A DNA stretch of 64,000 bases from Dendrophyllia cribrosa (lineage: Eukaryota; Cnidaria; Anthozoa; Scleractinia; Dendrophylliidae): the NCBI GenBank assembly GCA_024195265.1, contig JAJLRJ010000004.1:1043125-1107124 (forward strand), given 5' to 3'. Position 1 is the first letter of the stretch, and each line of letters opens with the position of its first letter. A program made the position numbers and the translations under genes. Positions 11,194-22,414 of the stretch are shown piece by piece. Under the pieces are notes generated by a model. That model ran no database searches. It saw nothing but the letters and a program-made list of their open reading frames with translations, and was not told the DNA's origin.

Positions 11194-11263
11194 CAGCATA
11201 CACTAATGTACTCAAGCCAAATAAAATCCACGCGAGGAAAATGAGCGTCTTCAAAGAGGCCAT
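11194..11263 (-). CDS. Signal-peptide first exon (copy B) of the PAN-family gene
   Basis: The 70 bases match the exon at 3770-3839, including the ATG at 11263, the donor G|GTAAGT and the encoded secretion signal ending LSTLVYA. No PAN exon lies between it and copy A. If transcribed it would have to splice across the Penelope-like insertion and copy A to 1505-1770. It is therefore either an alternative first exon with its own duplicated promoter or a stranded exon. Confidence 0.65.
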
Positions 11264-12122
11264 AAGTTGCTGTTTTTAAAATTGTTTAAGTCTGCCCCTC
11301 AGTCATCACTAGTTGAAATTTACATACTAAAATAATTATTCCGTTTTTACTTGGACTGTGTTAATTAATAAAACATTTCATTTTCTACATATCATAACAA
11401 GTTACTGCGTTAAGCTAAGTGTTTATTGTGGAATGTTTCGCTTGTGTCAGTTAAATGTCATTTAATTTTTTTATCATGTCATTTTCGCCACTTTTAAACA
11501 ATTTATTTAAACACGAATACATATAAAAAAAAATTGACGAATTCGCCGACTAAATGCATTTCGGTAATACTTCCATTGGTTCTTAAATTTGAAACGTGAT
11601 CTGCTTGTTTTCCTCCATACCTGTTTTAATTTATCCAGCTTAATATTTATTTTGTCACGGGGATTCTTTCTACACAACAGACGATTAGGCATTTTCCTCC
11701 TTTTACGGGCGAGTACGAAATTCACTCTAGCTCCTGGGAACGAGTTGCGTGTCGACCGATTTATTGAAGTTTAACTATTGCCTGTTAAGCTGCTCTTATC
11801 GCAAAAAGAAAATATATATTATTTCTTGTAGCTCTCTAATTAACACATCAGCACATTAGCACTTTCAGCGAACAATATTTGAAATAATCTACCCCCCCCC
11901 CCTCCCCCCTAGGTTTTAATGCCTCCCCTCGAATAATCGCCCCCTTTTGGAGTGAAATCGCCTCCGGCTATTATTCAAAGAAATACGGCATTTTTCTTTC
12001 GCTTTTCAGATAAAAGTAAAGCAATGATATTAACTGGCGTAAGCAACCCTTTTTCACAATAAACACTTAAAGCACTAGAATTTGAAATAGAAATAAACAT
12101 ATTGGTAACTTAATTGTAATAT

Positions 12123-12240
12123 TTTGTAAAAGTGTCAAGTTAATTTCCTCAACGACGTTTCGGGCTTGGCCCTTCATCAACCTGATGAAGTGCCAAGCCC
12201 GAAATGTCGTTGAAGAAATTAACTTGACACTTTTACAAAG
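12123..12240. repeat. Hammerhead-bearing palindrome (copy B)
   Basis: Counterpart of 4717-4822, with both arms complete. The plus-strand motif has CTGATGA (12182-12188), a weakened stem II (GTGC for GGGC) and GAAAT instead of GAAAC. The minus-strand arm has TTGATGA with an intact GGGC/GCCC stem and GAAAC. Each arm thus carries a hammerhead with a substitution. Confidence 0.7.
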
Positions 12241-13847
12241 CATTTTAATTTATTTTTCTAATATGTTTATTTCTATTTCAAATTCTTGTTTATAAGTGTC
12301 GCGCATCCGATCCTTGAGAATTCAATTTTTGTTATGATTAATAATAGGAGTAGAAAATGAATACAGTGGAACCTCCCGTAAGCGGACAACCTCGCCACCA
12401 AGGGTAAGTGTCCGCTTTGGTCACCATGTATTCATGTGCTGCTGCTAATGTATTTCTCTACTTCACTAAAGGACAACAGCATGAAGAATCCAACTGAGGA
12501 ACCCTGCAATGTGCTTTAATTTTTTTAAAGAAAAGAACTGAAAAAAAAAACTGTCTGAAATTTATTGAAAGTCGTACACAAACAATTTACAGGTAAAGAA
12601 ATTCGCCAGAAACCATTTATTATACTATAAAATGATAGCATAACTAGCAAGGGCAAATTTTCTTGGGGAACAGTAAAAATATTGCACTTAGAAAAGACCC
12701 ACTCGTTCAAGGAAATAACAACGGTCTTTTTGAAAGCTCCTTTCTTTCACCTTAAAGATGCTGGTATGAACTTCACTCAATCAGTTTTAAAATTTTAAGA
12801 AAACGGTTCAAAATTTCATGTGCTGTTTTATTTGTCATTATAGCATAGCTAGCAGAGCCGCGCAATCAAATTGAGTATACGTAAGCGTGCTCAAAATCCC
12901 GATAGTGCACGCTGATAGCGTGAGCAAATCGCTTCGCCAGAATTCGCGTCGGATTTGATGCACAATTCCACCGGCTAGAGAAGCTAGAGTTCTTACGCTT
13001 CTTTCGTGCTCTCCAAACTTCCCACGTGCTCCATAACTCGATAGTGCACGCTAAAGCATGAACCAATTGTTAATTTCAGTTTCATTTCAACAGTCAGGCT
13101 AACATTTTTCTGCAAGGTTGATCGCGTGTTGGATGGGTGCTCTTTAAGTCCAATTGTTTGGTTTTTTCTTGATGTTTCGAAAACGATTGTTCGTAATCTT
13201 TTGTTTCACGTCGTTTGAAGGTGGCAAGATCTGCAACACCAAGAAAATGTAAATTGTGACGATTGTGAAATGACTCTGAAGATGACTTCCCCTCAGGTTG
13301 TCGAAATCTCAGTCAATGTCAACAACAACAGTTCTTTTCAGAACTGTACACTCACCCGGGATGATCACACTCGACAGACTAGAGTGAGGTCTTTATAACT
13401 ACTACAATGGTTGGGTTCTTTATATTGTAGTCGCAATGAGTTTGACCTTTTTTACTCGAATTTGTGCCTATCATTTATTGCGCATATGAGCTACATAGTC
13501 CTTACCTATTTCACATTAAATCAATGCCACATTTGTGGGGGAATTGGTCATAACAAGCTAAGTGTACTTATAGAATACCCATCATGCATTTTAAAACCAC
13601 CTAGCCGAGTTCCTTTTGTATTTCACTATTTTGCTTTTATGAAGCCTGCATTTCCATTTAAGCTTTAACCAATCGGTATGCTCAAATTTTTAGGGTAATA
13701 CATTTTAAAATCTAAAACAACGTTCTCCAGTTAAAATTAAACCTTAAAATCTGTGAGCCTACGGCTCCCAGTTCGAAACCTTTAAAAACGGATCATTTGT
13801 TTTTCACATTTTGGTATGTTATTGAAATCTGGATAACCGTCTGTTAA

Positions 13848-14564
13848 GGTTACAGTGTACCTTCAGATCGAAAATTTATTGAATTTTTTTTTTTTGCCGT
13901 CAAAATAAAGTTTACAAAATGGACTTTCATCCAAAAAAAGAATTATCGAAAAATAGTGAAAATTGACGGAGAAATGACGGTATAACTTTTGTGGGCGGAG
14001 TTTGTTTATGAAGCGATATGTTTTTCTAAGCGCTGTTTTCTCAAAGTTAATTTTTCGCTTGTAGGGGACACTTTAAAGAGCTACAACACAAAGGGAATTT
14101 GTTCGATTTTGCTCAAATTTGGACACAACTGAGCTAGGCTAACATACAATCAACAAAAACGTGTCGACGAATTTCTTATTTCGGAAAACTTTTTCGTCAA
14201 GAGCCATTTCCGTGCGATCACTTCAATTTGTTTTCTCCCTTTTTCGAAAATATTCTGTAACTTTTCACTGCCATTGAATATGGGAAATCGCCGACACGTT
14301 TTTTTAGCGCTTCGTGTCCGGAAACCCGAGAACAAATCAAATTAGCAAAATGCAATAATCGCTTTGAGTTTAAAGTTGATTCGGACGTTTGAATTTAGAC
14401 GTCATAAAAAATTCGACAATTCATTTTATTACCAAATGGTTTCAATATTTAGATAGCCAGCTCTATAACCTTTAATTTGATATCTGGGTTTAGGTATATT
14501 AAGTGTAATCTTAAGACGCTAGAGCTGTTATACTGGAGACACCCCCGAAGGTACACTGTAACCT
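13848..14564. mobile_element. TIR element with TTAA flanks (piggyBac-like MITE)
   Basis: Termini GGTTACAGTGTACCTT and AAGGTACACTGTAACC are exact inverted repeats, each flanked by TTAA. TTAA target-site duplications are typical of piggyBac and Kolobok groups. Copy A has a single TTAA before the shared TACAGAACTC flank. No transposase frame is present, so it is non-autonomous. Confidence 0.8.
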
Positions 14565-14654
14565 TAATACAGAACTCTAATAGCCATTTACTTTTCCGTT
14601 TAAAGTATGCAATATATAACTTGCTTTTCGATTTTCTTTGTTAATTTACTTTAA

Positions 14655-14658
14655 AATG

Positions 14659-14698
<40 letters not shown>

Positions 14699-14708
14699 TA
14701 TTATTCAG

Positions 14709-14754
<46 letters not shown>

Positions 14755-14790
14755 ATTATTATTATTATTATATATTATTATATATATATA
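14655..14790. repeat. (TA)n / (TTA)n microsatellite
   Basis: Long TA dinucleotide and ATT trinucleotide runs; related TA runs recur at 15090-15112 and 15175-15220. Confidence 0.95.
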
Positions 14791-14811
14791 TTAAATAAAA
14801 AACGTGCCGAG

Positions 14812-14952
14812 TGCATTATTGAGTTATATAAGCACGCGGGAATTGTTAAGAACACGAGAGAAGTGCAGAGAAGCACGAGCCAAAGGCGAGTGCTTCTCGC
14901 ACTTCTCGAGTGTTCTTAAAAATTCCCAAGTGCTTATATAACTCAATAATGC
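14812..14952. repeat. Long hairpin (inverted repeat with about 70 bp arms)
   Basis: Left arm GCATTATTGAGTTATATAAG is mirrored by CTTATATAACTCAATAATGC. The inner parts GAACAC/GTGTTC and GAAGCAC/GTGCTTC pair around a short loop near 14880. It is a foldback MITE-like sequence without coding potential. Confidence 0.82.
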
Positions 14953-15169
14953 GCGAGGAACAAGTTTTTTTTATTTCTTTTATAAAGTAAAAACGGTTAT
15001 AATAAACCTTACGTCACGCGCGTGCTTTATCGAGTTATAATGAACTCGGTTTAACCAATCATACCGCGCGCATTTCCTTGAGCATTTTATAAATATATAT
15101 ATATATATATATTATTCAGTAAATATGATTATTTAGGGTGTGCAGGGTTGGAGGTTCTCTCATACACTG

Positions 15170-15221
<52 letters not shown>

Positions 15222-15280
15222 AATATAACAATCACAAACTGGAAAATTCGACTTTGCCGAGATTTCGTCTTTATTACAAA

Positions 15281-15477
15281 GGGGAAGCCTATAACTCCTT
15301 TTGAAACCCAACTAAGGATCAAATTCATGATACACGACCGAAGTCAACTTAGCGAGTGACAAGGGAGGATCCACAAGGGATACAGGCTATTTTATAACCC
15401 TGCCGCTAAGTTGACTTCAGTCGTGTATCATGAATTTGATCCTTAGTTGGGTTTCAAATGGAGTTATAGGCTTCCCC
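15281..15477. repeat. Inverted repeat, 74 bp arms with 49 bp spacer
   Basis: Arms 15281-15354 and 15404-15477 are near-perfect complements (GGGGAAGCCTATAACTCC against GGAGTTATAGGCTTCCCC at the ends, and GAAGTCAACTTAGCG inside). No ORF. Confidence 0.88.
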
Positions 15478-15568
15478 TACCCTGTCACCTCGAAAGAAAA
15501 AATCCCGGGAGGCCCACGTCTGGAATCACATAAACCACCTCTTCGATAGCCATGTTGCCAGAATGGTT

Positions 15569-15641
15569 GTCCTGATGGTGTAGTGGTTATCACACCTGAC
15601 TAGTGTGCAGGGGGACGTGGGTTCAAATCCCACTCAACGCA
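15569..15641 (+). tRNA. tRNA-like sequence, Thr(AGU)-type loop; likely SINE head or pseudogene
   Basis: Internal pol III boxes are recognisable: A box TGGTGTAGTGG and B box GGTTCAAATCC. The T arm GTGGG/CCCAC is perfect. The anticodon stem CCTG/CAGG encloses a loop CTAGTGT (anticodon AGT). The acceptor stem has about two mismatches, and a TTTT tract follows within a few bases. A similar sequence lies at 54748-54820, pointing to a dispersed tRNA-derived SINE rather than a working tRNA. Confidence 0.5.
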
Positions 15642-16137
15642 AATTTTCTTTCAAACATTTATTCAGTATATATCTCGTATATATACATATAAATATTATA
15701 AGGGTGTACTTGTTTACTTGACTTTCTTATGTAGGTTAATTTTGATTTTTCAACTTAACAATGAACGTTTTTTACGACTAGTTTTCATTTACCTGTAACT
15801 TGGCTTGTCAAAATCATTTTAATTTCATGATATGCAATATCTCGTTAAGTACAGTGCTTCCAAAATTATTTTTAGGAATCAGTGCCCTTTTTCGGTTTTC
15901 TAGTTAAATGCTATATAGTGTTAATTAAAAGATAAGTTACAGGAAGAATCGACAAACTAAGAAGCAGTGGTTTGCTTTTGTTTTTCTGATAAATTACCAC
16001 AAATTTACCAGCACTGTCGATAGACGGCCTGGGACTGAATGAATTGCAAAGTGAAATTTCAAGTTCTCGCATTTTCGTTTCCAAAATGGGCAGAATAGAC
16101 CATGATTTGTTCATATTTTTTTAAGAATTGGATAATA

Positions 16138-16674
16138 GTCTGTGTACAGCCACCCCCTCCCCTCACGAAAAATCGGCGTAGGATTCGCTTTTTTCAGGAA
16201 AGCAGAAGAAGAAGATTGCGAGTTTATAATCTTTCGAACTGTGGAGTTCAAAACATGAAGATTTGTCAGAAGTGCCCTTTTTTTTCTTTAAACTCGAAGG
16301 CCATTTTTACAAATGTAAGCGAAATCTATAGTCACAAACACTCCAGCGAGAGCAATTCCTCTCGGACGTTAAAATTCGAGCTCTTCCGTCCGTCAAAAAT
16401 ATTTTTATGTGAATTTTGAACGATGTCATTTCCACCAAGAACACATGAACTATTCGGGAATTCACGCACATTTTGTTGTGAAAGCATTTGAGAGAAGGCT
16501 TCACAACCCCCCGCGGAAATGATAGCCAATCGAAATACTTTACTTATATGATGTCATATCTTCTTCCACAAATTCCGAAAAAAATCACGTAGTCTTCATA
16601 CACGCTTATCAACGGTAAATCAAAGACGCTCCTTCCCCGATTTTTCCTGAGGGGTGGGGCGGCTGTACACAGGC
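16138..16674. mobile_element. MITE with about 37 bp imperfect TIRs
   Basis: Left end GTCTGTGTACAGCCACCCC and right end GGGCGGCTGTACACAGGC are inverted repeats extending inward through CGAAAAATCGG / CCGATTTTTC. The short open frames inside are not protein-like. No transposase. Confidence 0.78.
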
Positions 16675-17235
16675 TCGGTGTTAAGTATTGCTTTGTGAAT
16701 TAGTTAAAGTATTGTAGCATAGTTGATACCAAAAAGGTCAAAATTTCCGTGACACGGCCCCTTTAAACTATGCCATGTCTCACCAACATTAAAAACCCTA
16801 ACCTGAAAACAACGTTTCTATCATTTACAGAGGCATCATTTGCGCCATTTTGAATATTTTTATCATTATCATTCATTGTAGTCACTATCTGTCTTCTCAT
16901 TGGCTAAAGAACCTACGGTTAATTCTGGAAATCAGCTCACCCTACAGATTGTAGGGTGCGCGCGCAATGCATGATTTCCAAGAACAATGTCAAGTTCACG
17001 GGTGGTGAGTGGCAGCTTTGCACACTGAGCCAAGTAAAAACATGGCTCGTCTATTCGCTTCTTCAACAGAGCAAGAAATTGAGAAATTACTGGACGATAA
17101 AGACTCGGAAACACAAAAAGATTGACAAAAGTTGCGTAGGAACTGTTCCACGAATACCTTAAGGAGAAAAACATTCAGGAGCACAAGTGTTGAAATCTTT
17201 TTATGTTTGTTGTTATTTTCTCTAAAACCATATAT

Positions 17236-17350
17236 AATAAAACAATTATTGGATGATGTTTTTTGTGATATCCGGAATCATCAAGGTCACACTTACCTTG
17301 ACCTTGATTATTCTGGATATCACAAAAGCCTCATCCAATAATTGTTTATT
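17236..17350. repeat. Foldback hairpin, about 53 bp arms
   Basis: AATAAAACAATTATTGGATG at the left is mirrored by CATCCAATAATTGTTTATT at the right. The centre is ATCAAGGTCA / TGACCTTGAT with a very short spacer. Confidence 0.85.
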
Positions 17351-17569
17351 ACCGTACCCAAATTCGCAATTAGCCAATCAGAAGCCTAGTCGTCTGCTGT
17401 CCTGATATCCTACGATATCAAGTCACTGACCTGATATCGCACGATTTTATGGTGCAAAGTTTGAAAATGCAACCATTAACGTCAACTTTACCTCTGGTTC
17501 AAAACGTTCCTCCAACTGGACGTTTAAACCCCTGAAACCAGTATTTGGAGCTTCCATGTGGCATTTACA

Positions 17570-18506
17570 CAATTTATGTGTTCGTTCAAACAACAATTCA
17601 ACAACAAACAAAAATTTATTAGACATATTAAACTTAAATACAATTGCCTTGCAAATTAGCAAAAACGCTATTCGAGGCAGGGAAAAGTGATGTAATTGAA
17701 AATAATAAAAGTAAGACAATTTAATATAACAATACAGAAGCTGATCTGTAGAGTTACAAATTATTTTAAAGCTTTGGATGCAATCATGATATCGGTGGCA
17801 GACACGGGATTTATATACTGATTTTTCCAGATATGTGCTCAATATGGTGTTTCCAGGAGAAATCAGCATCAATATAAACTCCTAGGTATTTAACATATTC
17901 CTTCATCTCAAGAAGTTTGTGTGAATTTGTTTCATTATCGAGAACAGTAATGCAAGGAATAAATGGTAAGAATTTTTGACGCGGACGAAAAATTACAAAG
18001 TTAGATTTCTTAATATTAAGTTCAGTTTATTGGCCTTCAACAAATCACAAAGATTTCCAAGTTCAGTGTTAATTTTGATTTTAAGTTCGCGTAAGTTTTT
18101 ATTAGCATACAACATGCTAGTGTCATCGGCAAACAAATAAAATTTGAGCACACAGCTTGATTTGTGAATATCATTAATGTACAGGAGAAATAAAAGTGGT
18201 CCAAGTACTGAACCCTGTGGGACCCCACAGAGTGTTAGTTGTTGGTTTGATATAGTATATCAAACCAACAACTAACACTCTGTGGAGTCCCACAGGGTTC
18301 AGTACTTGGACCACTTTTAAGTGTTGTTTATTGTTTACGGTTTGTTATAAGGTATGATTTAAACCAGTCATGCACAACACCTCTGATACCGTAATTGTAG
18401 AGCTTGGATAAAAGAATACTATGATTTACTGTATCAAACGCTTTTTTAAGATCAATAAAAATTCCGCACGTGTATTTTCCTTGGTCCATGTTGCATTGTA
18501 TGGTGT
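17570..18506 (-). mobile_element. LINE fragment: RT motifs A-C and 3' end
   Basis: Minus-strand translation shows GIFIDLKKAFDTVNHS (motif A), then after a 129 bp palindrome GVPQGSVLGPLLFLLYIND (motif B), FADDT (catalytic motif C) and YLGVYIDADFSWKHHIEH. The 3' end near 17580-17640 has AATAAA and a TTGTTG-rich tail. These are signatures of the Jockey/CR1/L2 side of non-LTR retrotransposons. The upstream part of the same RT is at 23898-24180, displaced by a large TIR element. Frameshifts are present; it is a dead copy. Confidence 0.85.
18191..18319. repeat. Perfect-centre palindrome inside the LINE RT
   Basis: A 64 bp piece of RT sequence (from TAAAAGTGGTCC to GTTTGATATA) is followed with a one-base centre at 18255 by its own reverse complement, with one mismatch. 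The RT reading frame is interrupted here. Confidence 0.88.
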
Positions 18507-18754
18507 TAATAAACACGTTCCAAAGTAAGATGGGATATTCTAAAGTTGTACTTTTTGGAAGAAATCCGCATTTTATGGCTAAAAATTGCCAAACATCGTT
18601 CCTACATAAAAAAATGTCAAAAATTACAGTAATATGGTCATTTTTTTACAAGTAAAATTCACGCATGTCAAATTATAGGCAAAATTAACTGTTTCATGAA
18701 GTAAGTCAATGCTTTGTAAAACCTAAACTGAAGGCTTCCATAATTGAATACAAA

Positions 18755-19190
18755 AACAGCCCGCAGAAATTTCCGAGGCACCAAAATCCAAGTCGGGTGG
18801 AAATACGACATGGTCCGCAAAACTTTCCGTGGCCATCCGACCGGCTAAAGTGAAGCAACATATATTTTAAGGTCTTTCGGCCCGCAGAAGATTCTGCGGC
18901 CGCCCGACTTGTTTAAATGAAGGAAACAACTTGTTAAAGGCTTTTTAATTAGGCCCGCAGAAATTTCTGAGGCCATCCGACCAGTTGAAATGAAGCAATA
19001 TATTGGTGGGGCTTTTTAGGCCCACAGAAATTTCTGGGGCCATTCGACAAAGTGAAATGAAGTAATATATTGGTAAGGCTTTTGGGCCCGCAGAAATTTC
19101 TGGGGCCATCCGTCAAAGTGAAATGAAGTAATATATTGGTAAGGCTTTTAAGGCCCGCAGCAATTTCTTGGCCCATCCGACCAGTTGAAA
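18755..19190. repeat. Left subterminal array of CCGCAGAAATTTCTG units
   Basis: About six units of the form GCCCGCAGAAATTTCTG followed by GGCCATCCGAC and AATATATTGGT recur every 60-90 bp. Each contains the self-complementary core CAGAAATTTCTG or a variant. Such arrays often bind transposase, but that is inference here. Confidence 0.85.
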
Positions 19191-19199
19191 TGAAGGACT

Positions 19200-21280
19200 A
19201 TAACGCGTTCCAAACTAAAATGTGTTTTCCAAAATTCCAAAATTCCAATTTTTGGTCAAGAAATGCGCATTCCGTACGAAAAAAAAAAATAGAAATTTCG
19301 TTGATTAATAGGAAGCCCCAACTGCAAGCAACATTTATGTCGAGCAAATCCTGTTAATATGTCTAAATTGAGGTCTTAAACGTTTTTTGCGAATACTTAA
19401 ATTTATTTTGAGCAACATTTTACACTAAAAATACACAGATAAAAATTACGGGTTTTTTTGGAGACCAATTTTAACTAGTAAAATTGCAGTTTAAAACTAA
19501 GCAGACTTGATTAACAAATAGGTCTCAAAATTGCATTACTACTTCACTAGAATTAATCTGCACAGAGGGAGGCAGAAATTTTGCATGTTGATCATCTAGT
19601 GAAATTCTGTTATGACTGCGCCCTATCTGAGTGACATATTTATAAAAGTAACTGTGCTCAGGGCTGTCATTTAAGAAACCAGCAGCCGGCTTTTATGGCC
19701 GGCAACAAAAAGTTAAACCATTACTATTCCCACAACAGGAAGAACAACAGGCCTGTGTTTCTTTCTGTACTACTAAGATGTAAAGCTCTCCTCAGTTCCT
19801 ATATTTTCCTGGAAAGAAAAAAAATAAAAGAAAGTATGAGAACATGTACAGCATACATCTTGCAATGTTAAAGTTTTATACTTACTTAACATGTAAGTAA
19901 CACTTTTTTATGACAAAATTATTTGAGAGAGGTGTTTTATACAACAGTTCCAGCTGGTCACAGGTTCGCTGATTTACCCAATATTTAAAAAAAAAACAAG
20001 CAATTGTAACTTAAAGTTAAACCTTGTGTCACTGAACCATCCCCCTTAGCCAATTCAGACCCAGTGTATAAGTGACTGTCCTTTTGCCTGTACTACATTT
20101 ACTAGCAGTGAAGGTTTTATTTAAATGAAATTTGATTAATCGATTCATAATAAAACGCACACACACACACTGGCACGCACACACAATTTTCCTTATTTAA
20201 CACAGCTTGGTGAAGAGTTTGAACAGTCGCGACGTATTACAACTCTTGTTCTTATTTTATCCGGGCTTTTATGAACGCTAAAGCGGGATTCACATGGTAC
20301 AACTGTACAATATTTGTTTCAACGTTTCCTTCCATCCAGTCCAAACAAACCCAAGACAAATAATCGTGTCAGTCATATTTTAAAAGCTTTATACATACCA
20401 GCGGCTGTTCGATTAATCTGCCTAGCCATTTCCAATTTCCCACTTCCATTGTCCTTGTGACTGGCTGTTTCCACAACTGATGTCACTGATCGAACCGGAC
20501 AAATTGTAAGCTCGCGATATACTCAACTTCAAGGTAAATGGCGGGCAAATCAGTAACGAACTGTTTTCAAAACTGATGAATGACGCTTTGTAATCAGAGA
20601 CAAAATTTTCAACCATCTTGACCACAAACGAATAAAGTGTCACTTAACGTGTGTCACACAATGTTCTGTGATAGTAATTTCCCCCCTAAAACTAAACAAA
20701 AACACGATATTACAGTTTCGTTCCTACATAAAAACGTAGATTTGAGATAATTCAAACAGCTAGAATAGTAAATGAATACGTTCCAGCGTTTTAACATTTT
20801 TTTTGGAAGATGCGTGACCTTTCATGGGTCTTTCATCGATAGCGTAGCTACTAGCTATTGTAGCTATTGTATGGTTGCTCACTCGTGACCCGCACCCGCA
20901 AACATTCAAACCCGTCAAAACCGGTGAGATGAACCGCGCGTTCGACCAATTCTTCTGTAACCGTCTTCGATTGTTTGAAATATATACCGGCTTTGGAAAT
21001 ATGATGGACCACTCCGTTCGATTAGTCGGGATTAGTTCTGTGAAAAACCTGTTTAGTTCAATTTGCCGCGACTATATAATATCGCTGGGAACGGTGGGAA
21101 TGGTTGGATATTCTTCTTCATCACCAACAGAACTGTGAAAATATGTACATGTACGGCCAAAGATCGCGTCTGTGTTCATACTCCAGGTAAGCTTCATAAC
21201 GCTGTATTCAATTTAACACAATGTCTGTCAAGGCTCGAGAAATTTTTGCTTCAGTAATTTAGACATCGAATTTAGAGTTA
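19200..21280. other. Interior of TIR element, no recognised gene
   Basis: Open frames here (for example 20422-20643 minus and 20875-21138 plus) lack recognisable domains. There is a short CA repeat near 20155-20185. The minus frame at 20422-20643 begins at an ATG just downstream of AT-rich sequence and could be a decayed first exon, but I cannot support that. Confidence 0.4.
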
Positions 21281-21284
21281 TTTA

Positions 21285-21925
21285 GGGCGCGATCCATTCG
21301 ACCAAAAAATCCGGTTTGAATTTCCGAAATAATTTTCATATGTCGAATGGAACGGTATTTTCCACTTGAATGAACCGATCTCGTTTCTTTAGCAGGCAAT
21401 GTTGTTGAGACTTGTTGTAATTTTTCCATAGTACCTATTGAAACAGTAAGTTTATTTTCATCATAAGAACACGAGCTCAATTCCACAAACAAGAAATATT
21501 CACAACTGGCGGGAATTCATATGCAAAGAATTCTGTGCATTGTACAAGCGTATTGCTCAAGTTCATTCAGCTTTGTTTTTAACGTATCAACGGCATGCAT
21601 GCAGGTTCGATATTTCCTTAATCATCGACAAAAATATCGAAGAAAGAATTCAAAACCGTCAAACGTGAAGAAACAGACTGCGACGATAATAAAAATCTCG
21701 TTGCATCGCCATATTGTACTGAGCTTTTCACAAGGCAACAACCACGGCTGAATTGTCGCACCGAGTAGAAATACCAAATGGAACAGAAAATTTCCGGAAA
21801 TTTAAAACAGGACAACCTTGAGAGGTTGACCAAAACCAGTTTTTGAAACGAATTTTTCGAAAATTTCTGTTCCATTCGATTTTGTACCGGAATTTCCGGA
21901 AATTTTGGTCGAATGGATCGCGCCC
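21285..21925. mobile_element. Nested MITE with 22 bp TIRs
   Basis: Ends GGGCGCGATCCATTCGACC and GGTCGAATGGATCGCGCCC are exact inverted repeats with a TA on each side (21283-21284, 21926-21927). Inner copies of TTCCGGAAATT make a looser second inverted repeat. Non-autonomous, inserted inside the 5.38 kb element. Confidence 0.85.
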
Positions 21926-22414
21926 TATATTCTAACCCAAAGAATCGTTTTTTTGGTTTTATGTATACATATCTGAAAATAACATTTACAGATTTCTAGG
22001 ATCTATAGTTTTACTATAAATTTAAATCCAACTATAAATTGAGTCTATGCCATCATACCGTTAAGGGGCACATTCATTTTTTTATTAACGCGACGCCGTT
22101 GGAGAGAAACTTGAGTGTAGGAATGTGCGACCAAAAATAGCTTACTCGTTGATAATCGGGAGCGTTACTTAATAAAATAAATGCATTTGGCTTCCCTTGC
22201 GTTCGTGCATATTACAAGGTATACCGGTTAACATCTCGCCGAAGGCAGACCTCTTTTAGTCACCGCCCTGTGGTCTGACCTCACTTCATCTACTGTATGT
22301 TAAGAGCTTGCTTACAGTTCAAATTGTATGTCGAAATCTATACAGCGTTTGCGGTCCATGAAGTTTCCTCCTGAGATATTTTAACTAAGAACTTGTAGCC
22401 CCGAAAACTTTGCA

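Larger units (their letters stand above)
9848..14670. repeat. 5 kb segmental duplication, copy B
   Basis: Near-identical to 2416-7428 (see copy A). It contains the second signal-peptide exon, the second hammerhead palindrome, and a TIR element (13848-14564) not present in copy A. Outside these I see no gene. Confidence 0.92.

Noticed and set aside
16740..16775. GTGACACGGCCCCTTTAAAC as a TIR of the 61.1 kb element family
   Set aside because: Only one end is present, with mismatches and no partner; a similar lone end is at 53581-53603.
20422..20643. 73-codon minus ORF within the TIR element
   Set aside because: No motif or homology I can recognise; could be chance.
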